64,000 bases of DNA from a virus (IMGVR_UViG_3300025759_000075:1-64000), one strand, 5' to 3'. Counted from the stretch's first letter, positions 39,462 to 47,073 are shown. Notes: generated by a model from the sequence alone, not told the origin. Numbers and translations: made by a program.

Positions 39462-40180
39462 TGTTAGCCATCGACTTTGCAGAGCCCGAACCATCGGAAG
39501 ACTTTGCGGACTATCGCGATTCCATGCGCCGTAGCAGCCAAACGTTCCTGACTGCGATCCAGACAGCGAAAGGGACACATTGGCTTTGTGGCCATCATCG
39601 CGGGCCGGATAACACGCATACCATAGCCGGAAAGACGCAATGCAAGAAGTGTCGCCGAAATAAAATTAACAGCGTTCTAAAGGTGATTGCGCAGCGCCAA
39701 GCTGTAGAGCGCGCCCTTGCTGTTCATGCGGCGGAGATGGAAGAACGTAGGATTGAAAGGCGTAAAGGCGAAAAGCAACGCGAGGCCGAGCGCTACAGGC
39801 GCGAGCGAGAGGAAAAGCGCCGGTTGCGCGATCAGGCCAACCGAAGGGCCAATGAAATACGTGCTGCTATTGTAGAGCGCACGATCATACACCCTGCGAA
39901 TGGCCGCATTCCTTTGCATGATTTAATCCAGGCTGTTGCCACTGCGTTCGGCATTGACCCTGAGGGTGTGCGCAGCAAGGCGAGGGGTAAGAATTTCCTA
40001 TATGCCCGATGCGTGCTTGTGAAAATCCTGCAAGAGCGAGGCGCGTCATATCCCGTCATTGGAAGGCTGTTAGGCGGTCGCGATCATAGCACCACGATCA
40101 ACGCCTATCACATGTTCCCGACATATTGCCGGAAAGACCCGCGTGTCGCCAGCACATACGAAAAGTATAAGGACCGCTAA
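39461..40180 (+). CDS. DnaA domain IV-containing replication initiator-like protein
   Basis: 239 residues. N-terminal zinc-ribbon-like C43GHH and C61-x2-C64, a highly basic coiled coil (about residues 84-135), then a DnaA C-terminal DNA-binding domain. The signature GGRDHSTTINAY is at 205-216, preceded by LIQAVATAFGID and YARCVLVKIL. There is no AAA+ ATPase, so it could bind DnaA boxes at a phage or host origin without ATP-driven melting. It is immediately followed by rusA. Confidence 0.85.
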   Translation: MLAIDFAEPEPSEDFADYRDSMRRSSQTFLTAIQTAKGTHWLCGHHRGPDNTHTIAGKTQCKKCRRNKINSVLKVIAQRQAVERALAVHAAEMEERRIERRKGEKQREAERYRREREEKRRLRDQANRRANEIRAAIVERTIIHPANGRIPLHDLIQAVATAFGIDPEGVRSKARGKNFLYARCVLVKILQERGASYPVIGRLLGGRDHSTTINAYHMFPTYCRKDPRVASTYEKYKDR

Positions 40181-40511
40181 TGATCCTGCTACCTTACCCT
40201 GCGCCGCCCCTGTGGCCGAACAAGCGCGCCCATTGGGCCAAGAAAGCCCGCGAGACAAAGAAGCATCGTGCATGGGCGCATGGGGCCGCACTGGCGGCAA
40301 AGCCCTCTGCTGACGGGGAGCCTATTCCGGTGCGAATCACGCTTTACCCAAAACCCAAAGGGCCAGCCCCGGACAAAGACAACGTTGTTGCCAGCGCAAA
40401 GGCGTATCTCGATGGAATAGCTGAAGCGATGGGAATCAATGATCGTGCGTTCGCCTCGCCAATTGTTCGCATATCGGGAGAGCGACTTAGCCAGATGGGG
40501 ATTGAAATTGG
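40124..40511. repeat. Direct repeat B (dnaA end plus rusA), partner at 1-388
   Basis: Second copy of the segment at 1-388. It marks the junction between the early region (28.7-40.1 kb) and the second late region. Confidence 0.95.
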
Positions 40512-40521
40512 AAAAGCCTAA
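40180..40521 (+). CDS. rusA: RusA family Holliday junction resolvase (copy B)
   Basis: 113 residues, nearly identical to the protein at 57-395, with the same catalytic acidic residues. It ends GKA instead of GK because the copies diverge at the last codons. Confidence 0.9.
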   Translation: MILLPYPAPPLWPNKRAHWAKKARETKKHRAWAHGAALAAKPSADGEPIPVRITLYPKPKGPAPDKDNVVASAKAYLDGIAEAMGINDRAFASPIVRISGERLSQMGIEIGKA

Positions 40522-40654
40522 AGCAGCACCGCCGTACTTTCCCTATCGCGACCACAGAACGATTGAGCAAATCGCGCGCGGTGAGCCACGGCCAGAGTTT
40601 ATGCGCTCGGTTGTGGTGCATCCACTAGGACGTACACTAGCTGACTTGCTATAG
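40508..40654 (+). CDS. Small protein, 48 residues, TTG start inside rusA
   Basis: Opens at the TTG equivalent to 385 in copy A but encodes an unrelated chain (LEKPKAAPPYFPYRDHRTIEQ, split here as a KPKAAPPYFPYRD start and SVVVHPLGRTLADLL end). Followed by a strong terminator. Function unknown. Confidence 0.5.
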   Translation: MEKPKAAPPYFPYRDHRTIEQIARGEPRPEFMRSVVVHPLGRTLADLL

Positions 40655-40677
40655 ATATGAGCTTGTGGCAATAAGGC

Positions 40678-40715
40678 GGCGGGGAGCGTTAGCGCGCTCG
40701 ACCCGCCTATTTTCT
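40678..40715 (+). terminator. Strong rho-independent terminator after rusA operon
   Basis: Stem GGCGGG-GAGCG (40678-40688) with CGCTC (40695-40699), a GA bulge and CCCGCC (40702-40707), followed by TATTTTCT. It closes the early rightward operon before the replication genes of copy B. Copy A has no equivalent. Confidence 0.8.
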
Positions 40716-40739
40716 AAACGCCTGAAACGGAGGCGATGA

Positions 40740-41027
40740 ATGACAGAGTATCTAGACAAGCCAGTTCGTAAGCGCAAGGTTCTTACTCTAAAACTGGAAA
40801 CCCCCAAAGAAGCGCTTGAACAAGTCTCCGCTGATCCTACCAGGTTCACGCGGCGCGAAGACTGTTTCTTCATGGTGTTCAATGAACAAGGCCATATGCC
40901 TAAGAGGGTATACGGTCCGGACGAGATACACACGGCATATAAGCATGCTAGCCAATTGGCGCGCGAGACAGGCTATACTTTCCATGTCATGCGTAGCTGG
41001 CGGGTAGTGAAGCCGAGGGATGAATAA
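40740..41027 (+). CDS. Hypothetical protein, 95 residues
   Basis: ACGGAGGCGATGA supplies the ribosome site. MTEYLDKPVRKRKVLTLKLE, then FTRREDCFFMVFNEQGHMPKRVYGPDEIHTAY. Its stop overlaps the DUF1376 gene start (TAATGG region). No family recognised. Confidence 0.6.
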   Translation: MTEYLDKPVRKRKVLTLKLETPKEALEQVSADPTRFTRREDCFFMVFNEQGHMPKRVYGPDEIHTAYKHASQLARETGYTFHVMRSWRVVKPRDE

Positions 41028-41764
41028 TGGCCGTTCCATTCATGCCCCTCTATGTTGCCGATTATATGGCCGATACGGCTCACCTGACCACAGTCGAACA
41101 CGGTGCCTACCTTCTGCTGATAATGACCTATTGGCAGAGGGGGGAAGCGTTGCCAGACGATGATAAAAAGTTGGCCAGAATTGTTGGCTTACAGGGCCGA
41201 AACTGGAAGCGCGTCAGGCAGGAAATTGAGCCCTTTTTTGAGTTCCGAGACAACAAATGGGTGCATCAGAGGATCGAGCATCAATTGACTGTGATGAGGT
41301 CTCAGAGCCGCGCTAACTCATTGAATGGAAAGAAAGGAGGTTTAGCGAAGGCTAAAGGTTCGCCTAGCGAAAATCTAGCGAAACATAAGCGAACGCTAAG
41401 CCATACAGATATAGATATAGATACAGTAGAACCTAAAGGTTCTATTTCCGCTAGCGCGAAAAAGCCGAGCAAGAAGACCCTGCCTAAAGACTGGTTTCCA
41501 GAGGCTTTTAGCCCGTCCAGCAAATGCGCCAAGATAATCGGAACGTGGTCGCCTAGCGATATGTCGGATCACCTTGAACACTTCAGGGCGCATCATGAAG
41601 CGAGGGGCACGAAATTTGAGAACTGGCAATCTGCTTGGCAGACTTGGGTGATAAACAGCGACAAGTTCAAGCCCCGCCAGCAAGTAGATAGCGCACGTGG
41701 TGGGTCGCTTGCAGATATTGGTGATGAAGTAAGAGGATTGCTGAATTATGGACAAGGTAACTGA
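41027..41764 (+). CDS. DUF1376 (YdaU-like) replication protein
   Basis: 245 residues. DUF1376 N-terminus: MPLYVADYMADTAHLTTVEHG, then YLLLIMTYWQRGEALPDDD. A charged linker with HTDIDIDT follows, and the C-terminus FENWQSAWQTWVINS resembles replisome organisers. This type of protein is found at the phage O/P position. It replaces the unrelated gene at 536 in copy A. Confidence 0.8.
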   Translation: MAVPFMPLYVADYMADTAHLTTVEHGAYLLLIMTYWQRGEALPDDDKKLARIVGLQGRNWKRVRQEIEPFFEFRDNKWVHQRIEHQLTVMRSQSRANSLNGKKGGLAKAKGSPSENLAKHKRTLSHTDIDIDTVEPKGSISASAKKPSKKTLPKDWFPEAFSPSSKCAKIIGTWSPSDMSDHLEHFRAHHEARGTKFENWQSAWQTWVINSDKFKPRQQVDSARGGSLADIGDEVRGLLNYGQGN

Positions 41765-42107
41765 ATTACAGCGCTGTTTTGCGCTGGTGAGGCCTGTTGG
41801 AATGTCTGACTCGGCTGCCAGGGATTGGCTTTTGGCAGCCGCTGCGGAGGTCGATGAGTTTGCTACATATCGGCCTGACCAGTTTCGTTTTGCCTGTGCG
41901 GCCATCAGGAAGACGGCCACGCATCACGGCCAGATAGTTCCTGGCATTTTGGCAAAGCAATTCTACGAGTGGGAAACCGTTTCAGGACACCATCGGAAAG
42001 GACTGGCTGCGCTATGTGGGGGCAAGAAGCCTGACACTGCGCAGATTGAAAATCGCGGAGGCGTAAAGCGCATAGGCGATCTCACTAAGGATTTTGGCAA
42101 TGAATGA
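41748..42107 (+). CDS. Hypothetical replication-associated protein, 119 residues
   Basis: Overlaps the DUF1376 gene by 17 bases. Helical (DSAARDWLLAAAAEVDEFATY, then FACAAIRKTATHHGQIVPGI). Its place after a replication gene recalls helicase-loader slots, but no P-loop is present. Confidence 0.55.
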   Translation: MDKVTELQRCFALVRPVGMSDSAARDWLLAAAAEVDEFATYRPDQFRFACAAIRKTATHHGQIVPGILAKQFYEWETVSGHHRKGLAALCGGKKPDTAQIENRGGVKRIGDLTKDFGNE

Positions 42108-42252
42108 GCGCGAGCACCGCCAAGCCGATTTCAGGGCATGGGTGGCGAGCCTGAATGCGCAGCGCGACAGGGCCAACGTCACCCGCAGACGGTATCGTAT
42201 CATTGAGAAAGACGGGCTTATGTCGATGGAAGACTGCTGGCCTGCCCGCTAA
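42100..42252 (+). CDS. Small basic protein, 50 residues
   Basis: Overlaps the previous gene by 8 bases. MNEREHRQADFRAWVASLNA, then RRRYRIIEKDGLMSMEDCWPA. Function unknown. Confidence 0.5.
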   Translation: MNEREHRQADFRAWVASLNAQRDRANVTRRRYRIIEKDGLMSMEDCWPAR

Positions 42253-42276
42253 CACACATTACCCAAGGAGATAGGA

Positions 42277-42876
42277 ATGGAAGCTGTAACGATAGGGCGG
42301 GCCACGCTGTATTGTGGGGACTGCCTCGACATTATCCCGGCGCTTGGAAAGGTGGACGCGGTGGTGACCGATCCGCCGTATCCAAACAACGCTGGCCATT
42401 TTGTCGAGGACATTCCCGCAGCCGTTCAAATGATGGCACAGGTTGAAGCGCCCCATTGGCTGGTCTTCTGGACGGAAATGGAGTTCCCGCCAGTTGTTCA
42501 GCCGATGGTTGCCGCTCACATTTGGCACCGGACCAACACGAACCGGCCCGACAATTACGAACCTATTTTTGAGTTCCACGAAGACGGCAAGAAACGCGCA
42601 AGCCGCGTCTTTCCTTATTGCGTCATCTTCCCCGGCCTGACCGGAATAGAGGCTACCGGGCACCCGACCGAAAAGAACGTTGATCTGATGGCCGCGCTAA
42701 TCAAGCGCACCACGGGCACCATTCTTGATCCGTTCCTTGGCAGTGGTGCGACGGGCGTGGCCGCAATGAAGCAGGGCCGCGACTTCATCGGGATTGAAAG
42801 GGAAGAGCGTTACTTCGACATCGCCTGCAAGCGTATTGAAGACGCCCAGAGGCAAGGAGATATGTTCATTGCCTAA
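42277..42876 (+). CDS. DNA adenine/cytosine-N methyltransferase (DPPY type)
   Basis: 199 residues with CAAGGAGATAG upstream. Catalytic motif IV TDPPYP (about 31-36) comes before SAM-binding motif I DPFLGSGATG (151-160), the beta-class order. DPPY favours N6-adenine activity. The C-terminal IGIEREERYFDIACKRIEDAQRQ is typical of phage Dam-like enzymes. No restriction partner. Probably phage DNA protection. Confidence 0.85.
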   Translation: MEAVTIGRATLYCGDCLDIIPALGKVDAVVTDPPYPNNAGHFVEDIPAAVQMMAQVEAPHWLVFWTEMEFPPVVQPMVAAHIWHRTNTNRPDNYEPIFEFHEDGKKRASRVFPYCVIFPGLTGIEATGHPTEKNVDLMAALIKRTTGTILDPFLGSGATGVAAMKQGRDFIGIEREERYFDIACKRIEDAQRQGDMFIA

Positions 42877-43135
42877 AGCCCAAATCCCCGCGCCTGGATT
42901 TACAGAATGTCATGGCAGACGGCCACCCGGCTGGGCATCACTTCCGCAATCGACAAAGTTCTACGCACAGATACGCGGGGGAAGCCCTGAGACTGCGGGA
43001 TTCGTCGATTCGGTTCCGTGGGTTTTGGAAAGAGCGAATTTCCGCCACGGCGACCACGCAGGCGACATTGTGGCTGCTAGATTGGTTGAGCAGATAAAAA
43101 CTGAAGGCAGACAGGATAACGGGAGTTACGAATGA
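42869..43135 (+). CDS. Small partner ORF of the methylase, 88 residues
   Basis: TTG 42869 lies nine bases after AAGGAG inside the methylase end. It contains CHGRRPPGWASLPQSTKFYAQ, split here, and HGDHAGDIVAARLVEQIK. A truncated relative (GHPGDIVGARLVE) follows the next methylase at 43899. Function unknown. Confidence 0.5.
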   Translation: MPKAQIPAPGFTECHGRRPPGWASLPQSTKFYAQIRGGSPETAGFVDSVPWVLERANFRHGDHAGDIVAARLVEQIKTEGRQDNGSYE

Positions 43136-43902
43136 GAGTTGAGCGAATAGGATTGGCCACGATGTATCTCGGAGACTGCCGGGAAGTGGTTAGCGTTCTT
43201 TCGGGTGTGTCATGTGTGGTTACTAGTCCGCCATATAATCAGATGGAGGGAATCAAAGATCGTAAGCCTAGCGGGATTTGGGCGCAAAAAGGTGGTGGTG
43301 CTGGGTTTGTAGATGCATGGAAAACGAGCGGTTATTCCGATGACACCCCAGAATCAGAGTATCAGACAGAACAATCCGATTTATTCTCAGCAATCGCTAA
43401 CGCGTGCACTGCTGATGCATCGCTTTTCTACAATCACCAGTTGAGATGGCGGGATGGAGAATGTTTACACCCTGTCCAATGGTTCACGCCGGATGGCTGG
43501 GCGCTACGTTCAGAAATAATCTGGGATCGGGCGGGAGGCATGATGTTTAACGCCCGAATGTTTTGCCGTTTTGATGAGCGAGTGCTTTGGTTTGTGCGTG
43601 GAAAAAAATGGAAGTGGAACCAAGATCAAGTAGGTATGGGGACCGTCTGGCGGATTCCAAGAGCGCAAAACAAAGACCACCCTGTTGCCTACCCCGTTGA
43701 ACTTCCAAAGCGATGCATTCTAGCCACGACCGACCCTGATGATATTGTTTTGGACCCCTATTCAGGTTCAGCTTCGACCGGCGTGGCAGCTGTTCAAAAC
43801 GGGCGGCGCTATATCGGGATAGAGCGCGAAGAAAAGTATTTCGATGCAGCTTGCAAACGCATTGAAGATGCACAGCGACAGGCTGACCTGTTCATTCCAT
43901 GA
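43132..43902 (+). CDS. DNA N4-cytosine or N6-adenine methyltransferase (TSPPY type)
   Basis: 256 residues. Motif IV TSPPYN (31-36), often found in N4-cytosine enzymes, motif I LDPYSGSASTG near the C-terminus, and the same IGIEREEKYFDAACKRIEDAQRQ end as the preceding methylase, so the two are related. The gene looks more AT-rich than its neighbours, suggesting separate acquisition. The ATG overlaps the previous stop. Confidence 0.85.
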   Translation: MRVERIGLATMYLGDCREVVSVLSGVSCVVTSPPYNQMEGIKDRKPSGIWAQKGGGAGFVDAWKTSGYSDDTPESEYQTEQSDLFSAIANACTADASLFYNHQLRWRDGECLHPVQWFTPDGWALRSEIIWDRAGGMMFNARMFCRFDERVLWFVRGKKWKWNQDQVGMGTVWRIPRAQNKDHPVAYPVELPKRCILATTDPDDIVLDPYSGSASTGVAAVQNGRRYIGIEREEKYFDAACKRIEDAQRQADLFIP

Positions 43903-43955
43903 CAAGCAACACCGGCCACCCCGGCGACATCGTAGGGGCAAGGTTGGTGGAATAA
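43899..43955 (+). pseudogene. Truncated remnant of the methylase partner ORF
   Basis: 18 codons (MTSNTGHPGDIVGARLVE) matching the C-terminal part of the 88-residue protein at 42869. Its ATG overlaps the methylase stop, preserving the methylase-partner arrangement. Probably a decayed duplicate. Confidence 0.55.
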
Positions 43956-43981
43956 ATGCGACGAGTTGAGTGTGATTGTGG

Positions 43982-44010
43982 TTGACCGATGGTCACAGGC
44001 GGGCTAGAAG
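43982..44010 (+). promoter_or_regulatory. Candidate promoter of copy B accessory genes
   Basis: TTGACC, a 17-base spacer and TAGAAG. An inverted repeat TGACC-GAT-GGTCA overlaps the -35. Same location and -10 type as the copy A promoter at 3844, but a different operator-like repeat. Confidence 0.5.
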
Positions 44011-44057
44011 GTTTTCATCGAAAGGGGCAATGCTCCACCAACGAAAGGGAAAATGAA

Positions 44058-44261
44058 ATGGCTACTTTTCAGAAAAACGGTCGGACCTACACCATTACCG
44101 GAACGCAGGATAATTCGGCAACTGCCGCACACCTGCGCGGGCGCGGATTTGATGGGGTGGTTTATTTTGCTGAATCGCAGCCGGTAGGTCGCCAGCGTAA
44201 ACCTTTCGTTGGTATGTTTTACCGCTCGGTTAAGACCGGCCAGTTCCACAGCGCAATCTAA
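44058..44261 (+). CDS. Small hypothetical protein, 67 residues
   Basis: AAAGGGAAAATGAA precedes the ATG. Beta-rich (FQKNGRTYTITGTQDN, then GVVYFAESQPVGRQRKPFVGMF). Positional equivalent of 3921 in copy A. Function unknown. Confidence 0.6.
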   Translation: MATFQKNGRTYTITGTQDNSATAAHLRGRGFDGVVYFAESQPVGRQRKPFVGMFYRSVKTGQFHSAI

Positions 44262-44271
44262 GGATCAGGCA

Positions 44272-44445
44272 ATGAATAAACTCGACTTTCTTACATCCCT
44301 CCGCGGCAAAGCCCTCAGCGAGGGAAATGCTGACGCATGGCGCGATTACGACATGCAAATCCGCGCCGAACTGGCTTATCTTCGTGCAGAGGTTAAGCTT
44401 GGCCGTCGCGATGCAGAAACATTCCGAATGGTCGCTCGCGCATGA
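44272..44445 (+). CDS. Small helical protein, 57 residues
   Basis: MNKLDFLTSLRGKALSEGNAD, then RAELAYLRAEVKLGRRDAETF. Overlaps the HTH gene by four bases. Function unknown. Confidence 0.55.
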   Translation: MNKLDFLTSLRGKALSEGNADAWRDYDMQIRAELAYLRAEVKLGRRDAETFRMVARA

Positions 44446-44642
44446 CCCCCAAACAATTCCGTAAAATCCGCGAGCGGGCTGGTTATAGTGTTGACCAGCT
44501 TGCCGCAGTTCTCCGCATTAGCGACGGTCGATCCGTAAGGCGTTGGGAAGATGGAAGCCGCAAGGTATCCGGCCCCGTGTCTCTGATAATGTCGGCTTTG
44601 GAGCAGGGCTTACTTACTGGCGAAGATCTTCTAAATCTTTAA
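44442..44642 (+). CDS. Helix-turn-helix DNA-binding protein (copy B)
   Basis: 66 residues, homologue of 4324: GYSVDQLAAVLRISDGRSVRRWEDGSRKVSGP. It has its own C-terminus rather than the 39-base boundary repeat. Likely regulator. Confidence 0.7.
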   Translation: MTPKQFRKIRERAGYSVDQLAAVLRISDGRSVRRWEDGSRKVSGPVSLIMSALEQGLLTGEDLLNL

Positions 44643-44696
44643 TGGGCCTGTCGCTATTTTATAGACATTCTTTTGAGTTTGGTTTAGGTGTTTCCA

Positions 44697-45434
44697 ATGG
44701 AAAAATTCAAAACCATTCCAATAGCGGAACTTAAAAAGTCTTTGGATTATAATCCTGAAACGGGAATATTCCTAAGAAAGATTGACCCGTCCGTTAGGGG
44801 GTCGCTTAGGGCAAGGTGGGGCAATAAGCCGACATCACCAAACCCAAACAAGCACGGGTATCTTCTGGTTAGTGTAGGTGCGGTGCAGTTTCTCGCCCAT
44901 CGCGTGGCGTGGGCAATCCATTACGGAGAATGGCCCCAAGGGCAGATAGATCACATAAATCACTGCCGAAGCGATAACAGGATTTCCAATCTTAGGGTTG
45001 TGAATGACGCGGGAAACAAGAAGAACATGTCACTCAGGACCGATAACAAAAGTGGATGTGCTGGCGTTTCATGGCGTGAAAATAGGCAGAAGTGGCGCGC
45101 CAGAATTCATGTTGATGGCAAGGAAGTCTGCTTAGGTCATTTCGAAAATAAGGAATCCGCAATCGCAGTCAGAGCGAAGGCGTTAAAGGAATATCAATTT
45201 CACAAAAACCACGGAAACCCAAGCCATGATAACCCGCGTAACAACCGAGAACGGCCAGGATCTAGGCGAGTGGGAAACGCAGCACCCTATCCGCGCTGGC
45301 GAGGTAATCACCGATGGCGGGCAGGAATACGAAGCCATGTTCTATCAGGGCGGTGGCTTGATTGTGAGGGAAGTATGAGCAAAGGTCTCGTGGTTTTAGC
45401 GATGCTCGCATTCCGCAAGGAACAGCAACCATGA
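44697..45434 (+). CDS. HNH homing endonuclease with AP2 domain
   Basis: 245 residues as read. HNH region FLAHRVAWAIHYGEWP, then QIDHINHCRSDNRISNLR (about 66-100), and an AP2-type DNA-binding domain (SGCAGVSWRENRQKWRARI, about 119-138). Typical proteins of this type end near residue 173 (EYQFHKNHG). Here the frame runs on for 70 residues through the neighbouring gene, so the stop was probably lost at insertion. Strikingly AT-rich relative to flanks, a sign of recent arrival. Confidence 0.8.
   Translation: MEKFKTIPIAELKKSLDYNPETGIFLRKIDPSVRGSLRARWGNKPTSPNPNKHGYLLVSVGAVQFLAHRVAWAIHYGEWPQGQIDHINHCRSDNRISNLRVVNDAGNKKNMSLRTDNKSGCAGVSWRENRQKWRARIHVDGKEVCLGHFENKESAIAVRAKALKEYQFHKNHGNPSHDNPRNNRERPGSRRVGNAAPYPRWRGNHRWRAGIRSHVLSGRWLDCEGSMSKGLVVLAMLAFRKEQQP
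45226..45378 (+). CDS. Small hypothetical protein, 50 residues
   Basis: MITRVTTENGQDLGEWETQH, then YEAMFYQGGGLIVREV: a normal small phage protein lying in another frame within the 3' extension of the homing endonuclease. Its stop overlaps a 19-codon frame (45375-45434) that ends at the next gene start. It is the more credible gene of the two overlapping frames here. Confidence 0.5.
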   Translation: MITRVTTENGQDLGEWETQHPIRAGEVITDGGQEYEAMFYQGGGLIVREV

Positions 45435-45592
45435 GCCTCTACAGCGAACTTTCGTGGGCCGGCCCTAACTTCTACGGCCAGACATTCACCGCCCACCACT
45501 TCCACCACTGCGCAGCCCGTGACGAGCATATGCGCCTAGAACGCGCCCGAAGGATGGCGAGAGCAGCAGTCAGGAGTGTTAGGCATGGGTGA
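45431..45592 (+). CDS. Conserved small protein, 53 residues (copy B of 3636)
   Basis: One residue (FHHC for FYHC) separates it from the copy A protein MSLYSELSW. Only a few bases differ although upstream neighbours are unrelated. Probably exchanged by recombination. Confidence 0.7.
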   Translation: MSLYSELSWAGPNFYGQTFTAHHFHHCAARDEHMRLERARRMARAAVRSVRHG

Positions 45593-45797
45593 TAGAGTAG
45601 AACGAAAGCTAACCCTTTATCGCGATGATAGCACCGCGCAGGTTGTCTACGATCGCGTGAAGACATGGTTCTGGACGGCAGGGAATACCGTGCTGGTCGT
45701 GAGTCGTTATGACACCGATACGGGAGGCGAGCATCATTACATTCATTGGCCACGCGAACGTTTCTGCTGGTTTAAGGACGAACCCCGCCATGACTAA
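45585..45797 (+). CDS. Small hypothetical protein, 70 residues
   Basis: Starts MGDRVERKLTLYRDDSTAQV with a Trp/Phe-rich C-terminus (HHYIHWPRERFCWFKDEP). Copy A has only a stub at this site (3790, MGEQFKRVE then stop). Overlaps both neighbours by 8 bases. Confidence 0.55.
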   Translation: MGDRVERKLTLYRDDSTAQVVYDRVKTWFWTAGNTVLVVSRYDTDTGGEHHYIHWPRERFCWFKDEPRHD

Positions 45798-46125
45798 AAC
45801 AAGCGACCAAGAGGTGATCCAGGCGGATCGTGAGGTAGTGGATCGCATCATGTGCGATGACCCCGACGCGCCCGACTTCGACTACGCATATCGCGAGGTT
45901 GCAGCCCACCGCATGACAGAGCGCGCGGCAATTGTGGCGTGGTTGAGGGCGGAGGCTCGTTCGAACTACAACACCGCATTTGAGTGCTGGAAGGAATCGC
46001 GACAGACCGGGGACGCCGGCACTGGTTCAATCGGTGATAGCGCTTTCCACGAATATCAGATCAAGGATCGCATCATAGACGCCATCGAACGCGGTGACCA
46101 CACGGAGACAAGCCATGAGCAATGA
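45790..46125 (+). CDS. Small hypothetical protein shared with copy A (4721)
   Basis: 111 residues. The N-terminal half (MTKTSDQEVIQADREVVD, then AYREVAAHRMTERAAIVAWL) matches 4721. The C-terminal half is unrelated and ends TETSHEQ. Mosaic gene. Confidence 0.65.
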   Translation: MTKTSDQEVIQADREVVDRIMCDDPDAPDFDYAYREVAAHRMTERAAIVAWLRAEARSNYNTAFECWKESRQTGDAGTGSIGDSAFHEYQIKDRIIDAIERGDHTETSHEQ

Positions 46126-46391
46126 GATCGACTGGACTAAGCCGCGAACGCATAGCCTCTAACGGTGTAGCATCCATAACCGATGTCAGGGAGTGTGAGG
46201 CAATCGTGGCAGAGCGGAGGCAGGACCCGTTGGTGGAAGCTATAGCGGAACTGGTTCACGATGCCATGATGTGGGCCGTTGGCTGTGGTGGCGAGCCTAG
46301 AAATTGGGCGGGTGGCAAAAGCTTGGGTGAGGAAATGGCGCGGGAATACGCCATGGAGATCATCAAGAAACCGAAGATCGTAGAGGCATAA
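46122..46391 (+). CDS. Hypothetical protein, 5' end probably disrupted
   Basis: 89 residues. From ERIASNGVASITDVRECEAIV onward it equals the copy A protein at 4938. An ATG at 46115 in another frame opens MSNEIDWTKP, a typical start for this phage gene type, and stops after 15 codons. A deletion or frameshift has probably joined the two parts, leaving ATG 46122 as an accidental start. Confidence 0.5.
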   Translation: MRSTGLSRERIASNGVASITDVRECEAIVAERRQDPLVEAIAELVHDAMMWAVGCGGEPRNWAGGKSLGEEMAREYAMEIIKKPKIVEA

Positions 46392-46393
46392 CA

Positions 46394-46888
46394 ATGACCG
46401 AGATAGAGTGGAGCGCACCGCTTGATTTGAGTGAATTGCGAGAAATACTTAATGACTTTTTCCCTAACGATTTGCGCGTTTACGATTCTTGCCGAGGTCG
46501 CGGCGAGAGAGTGTTCGCGGATAGTATGCGGTATAGAGGTTATGAAATCCGCAACCGCACCACAAAGCCCGCCAATGCGCCTTCGCCGGAGTTGGTGGAG
46601 AGCCTTAAATCCATGCGCGATCATTTAGATTTAGCGCGCAACAGGATTAGGGCCACCGCAATCAATTTCTCAGGCCTTGATGAACCGCGCTCCTATGAAG
46701 CATCGTATTGGGCGAATGAGGCAGACGAGCATGTGAAACAGTTTGACGCCATCCTCGCAGAACTAGAGCCGGTCGATCCTGACGAAGCATTGATTGACCA
46801 AGTTCTAGGCGACCACGGCGGATTCGATGCTCGCACGGAAGCCATGCTTCGAGACGCAATCAAGCGCGTTAGAGCGGAGAAGGGGTGA
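46394..46888 (+). CDS. Hypothetical phage protein starting MTEIEW (copy B of 5384)
   Basis: 164 residues. It shares the start, the IRNRTTKPANAPSPE block and the AIKRVRAEKG end with copy A, but the intervening segments differ. Function unknown. Confidence 0.65.
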   Translation: MTEIEWSAPLDLSELREILNDFFPNDLRVYDSCRGRGERVFADSMRYRGYEIRNRTTKPANAPSPELVESLKSMRDHLDLARNRIRATAINFSGLDEPRSYEASYWANEADEHVKQFDAILAELEPVDPDEALIDQVLGDHGGFDARTEAMLRDAIKRVRAEKG

Positions 46889-47073
46889 TGGAGACTTATT
46901 CAAACCAAGGTCCGCAGTGCCCTTATTGCGATAGGCAATATACGGCAGATGATTCGTTCTATTACGATGAAAGCGGATATACCGAAGAAACGTGCGACGA
47001 ATGCGGCAAGACATTTGACGTAGAGGTTTGCCATACTGTTGCATGGTCATGTGTGCAGCGTGATGAGGAATAA
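46888..47073 (+). CDS. Zinc-ribbon protein, 61 residues
   Basis: CPYCDRQYTADD followed by CDECGKTFDVEV: two CxxC knuckles forming a classical zinc ribbon. Its start lies in the KRVRAEKG boundary. It replaces the unrelated 67-residue gene at 5878 of copy A. Confidence 0.65.
   Translation: METYSNQGPQCPYCDRQYTADDSFYYDESGYTEETCDECGKTFDVEVCHTVAWSCVQRDEE

Noticed and set aside
41400-41430. Short TAGATA-like tandem repeat
   Set aside because: It encodes the HTDIDIDT linker of the DUF1376 protein, a common feature of that family, so no separate repeat function is needed.
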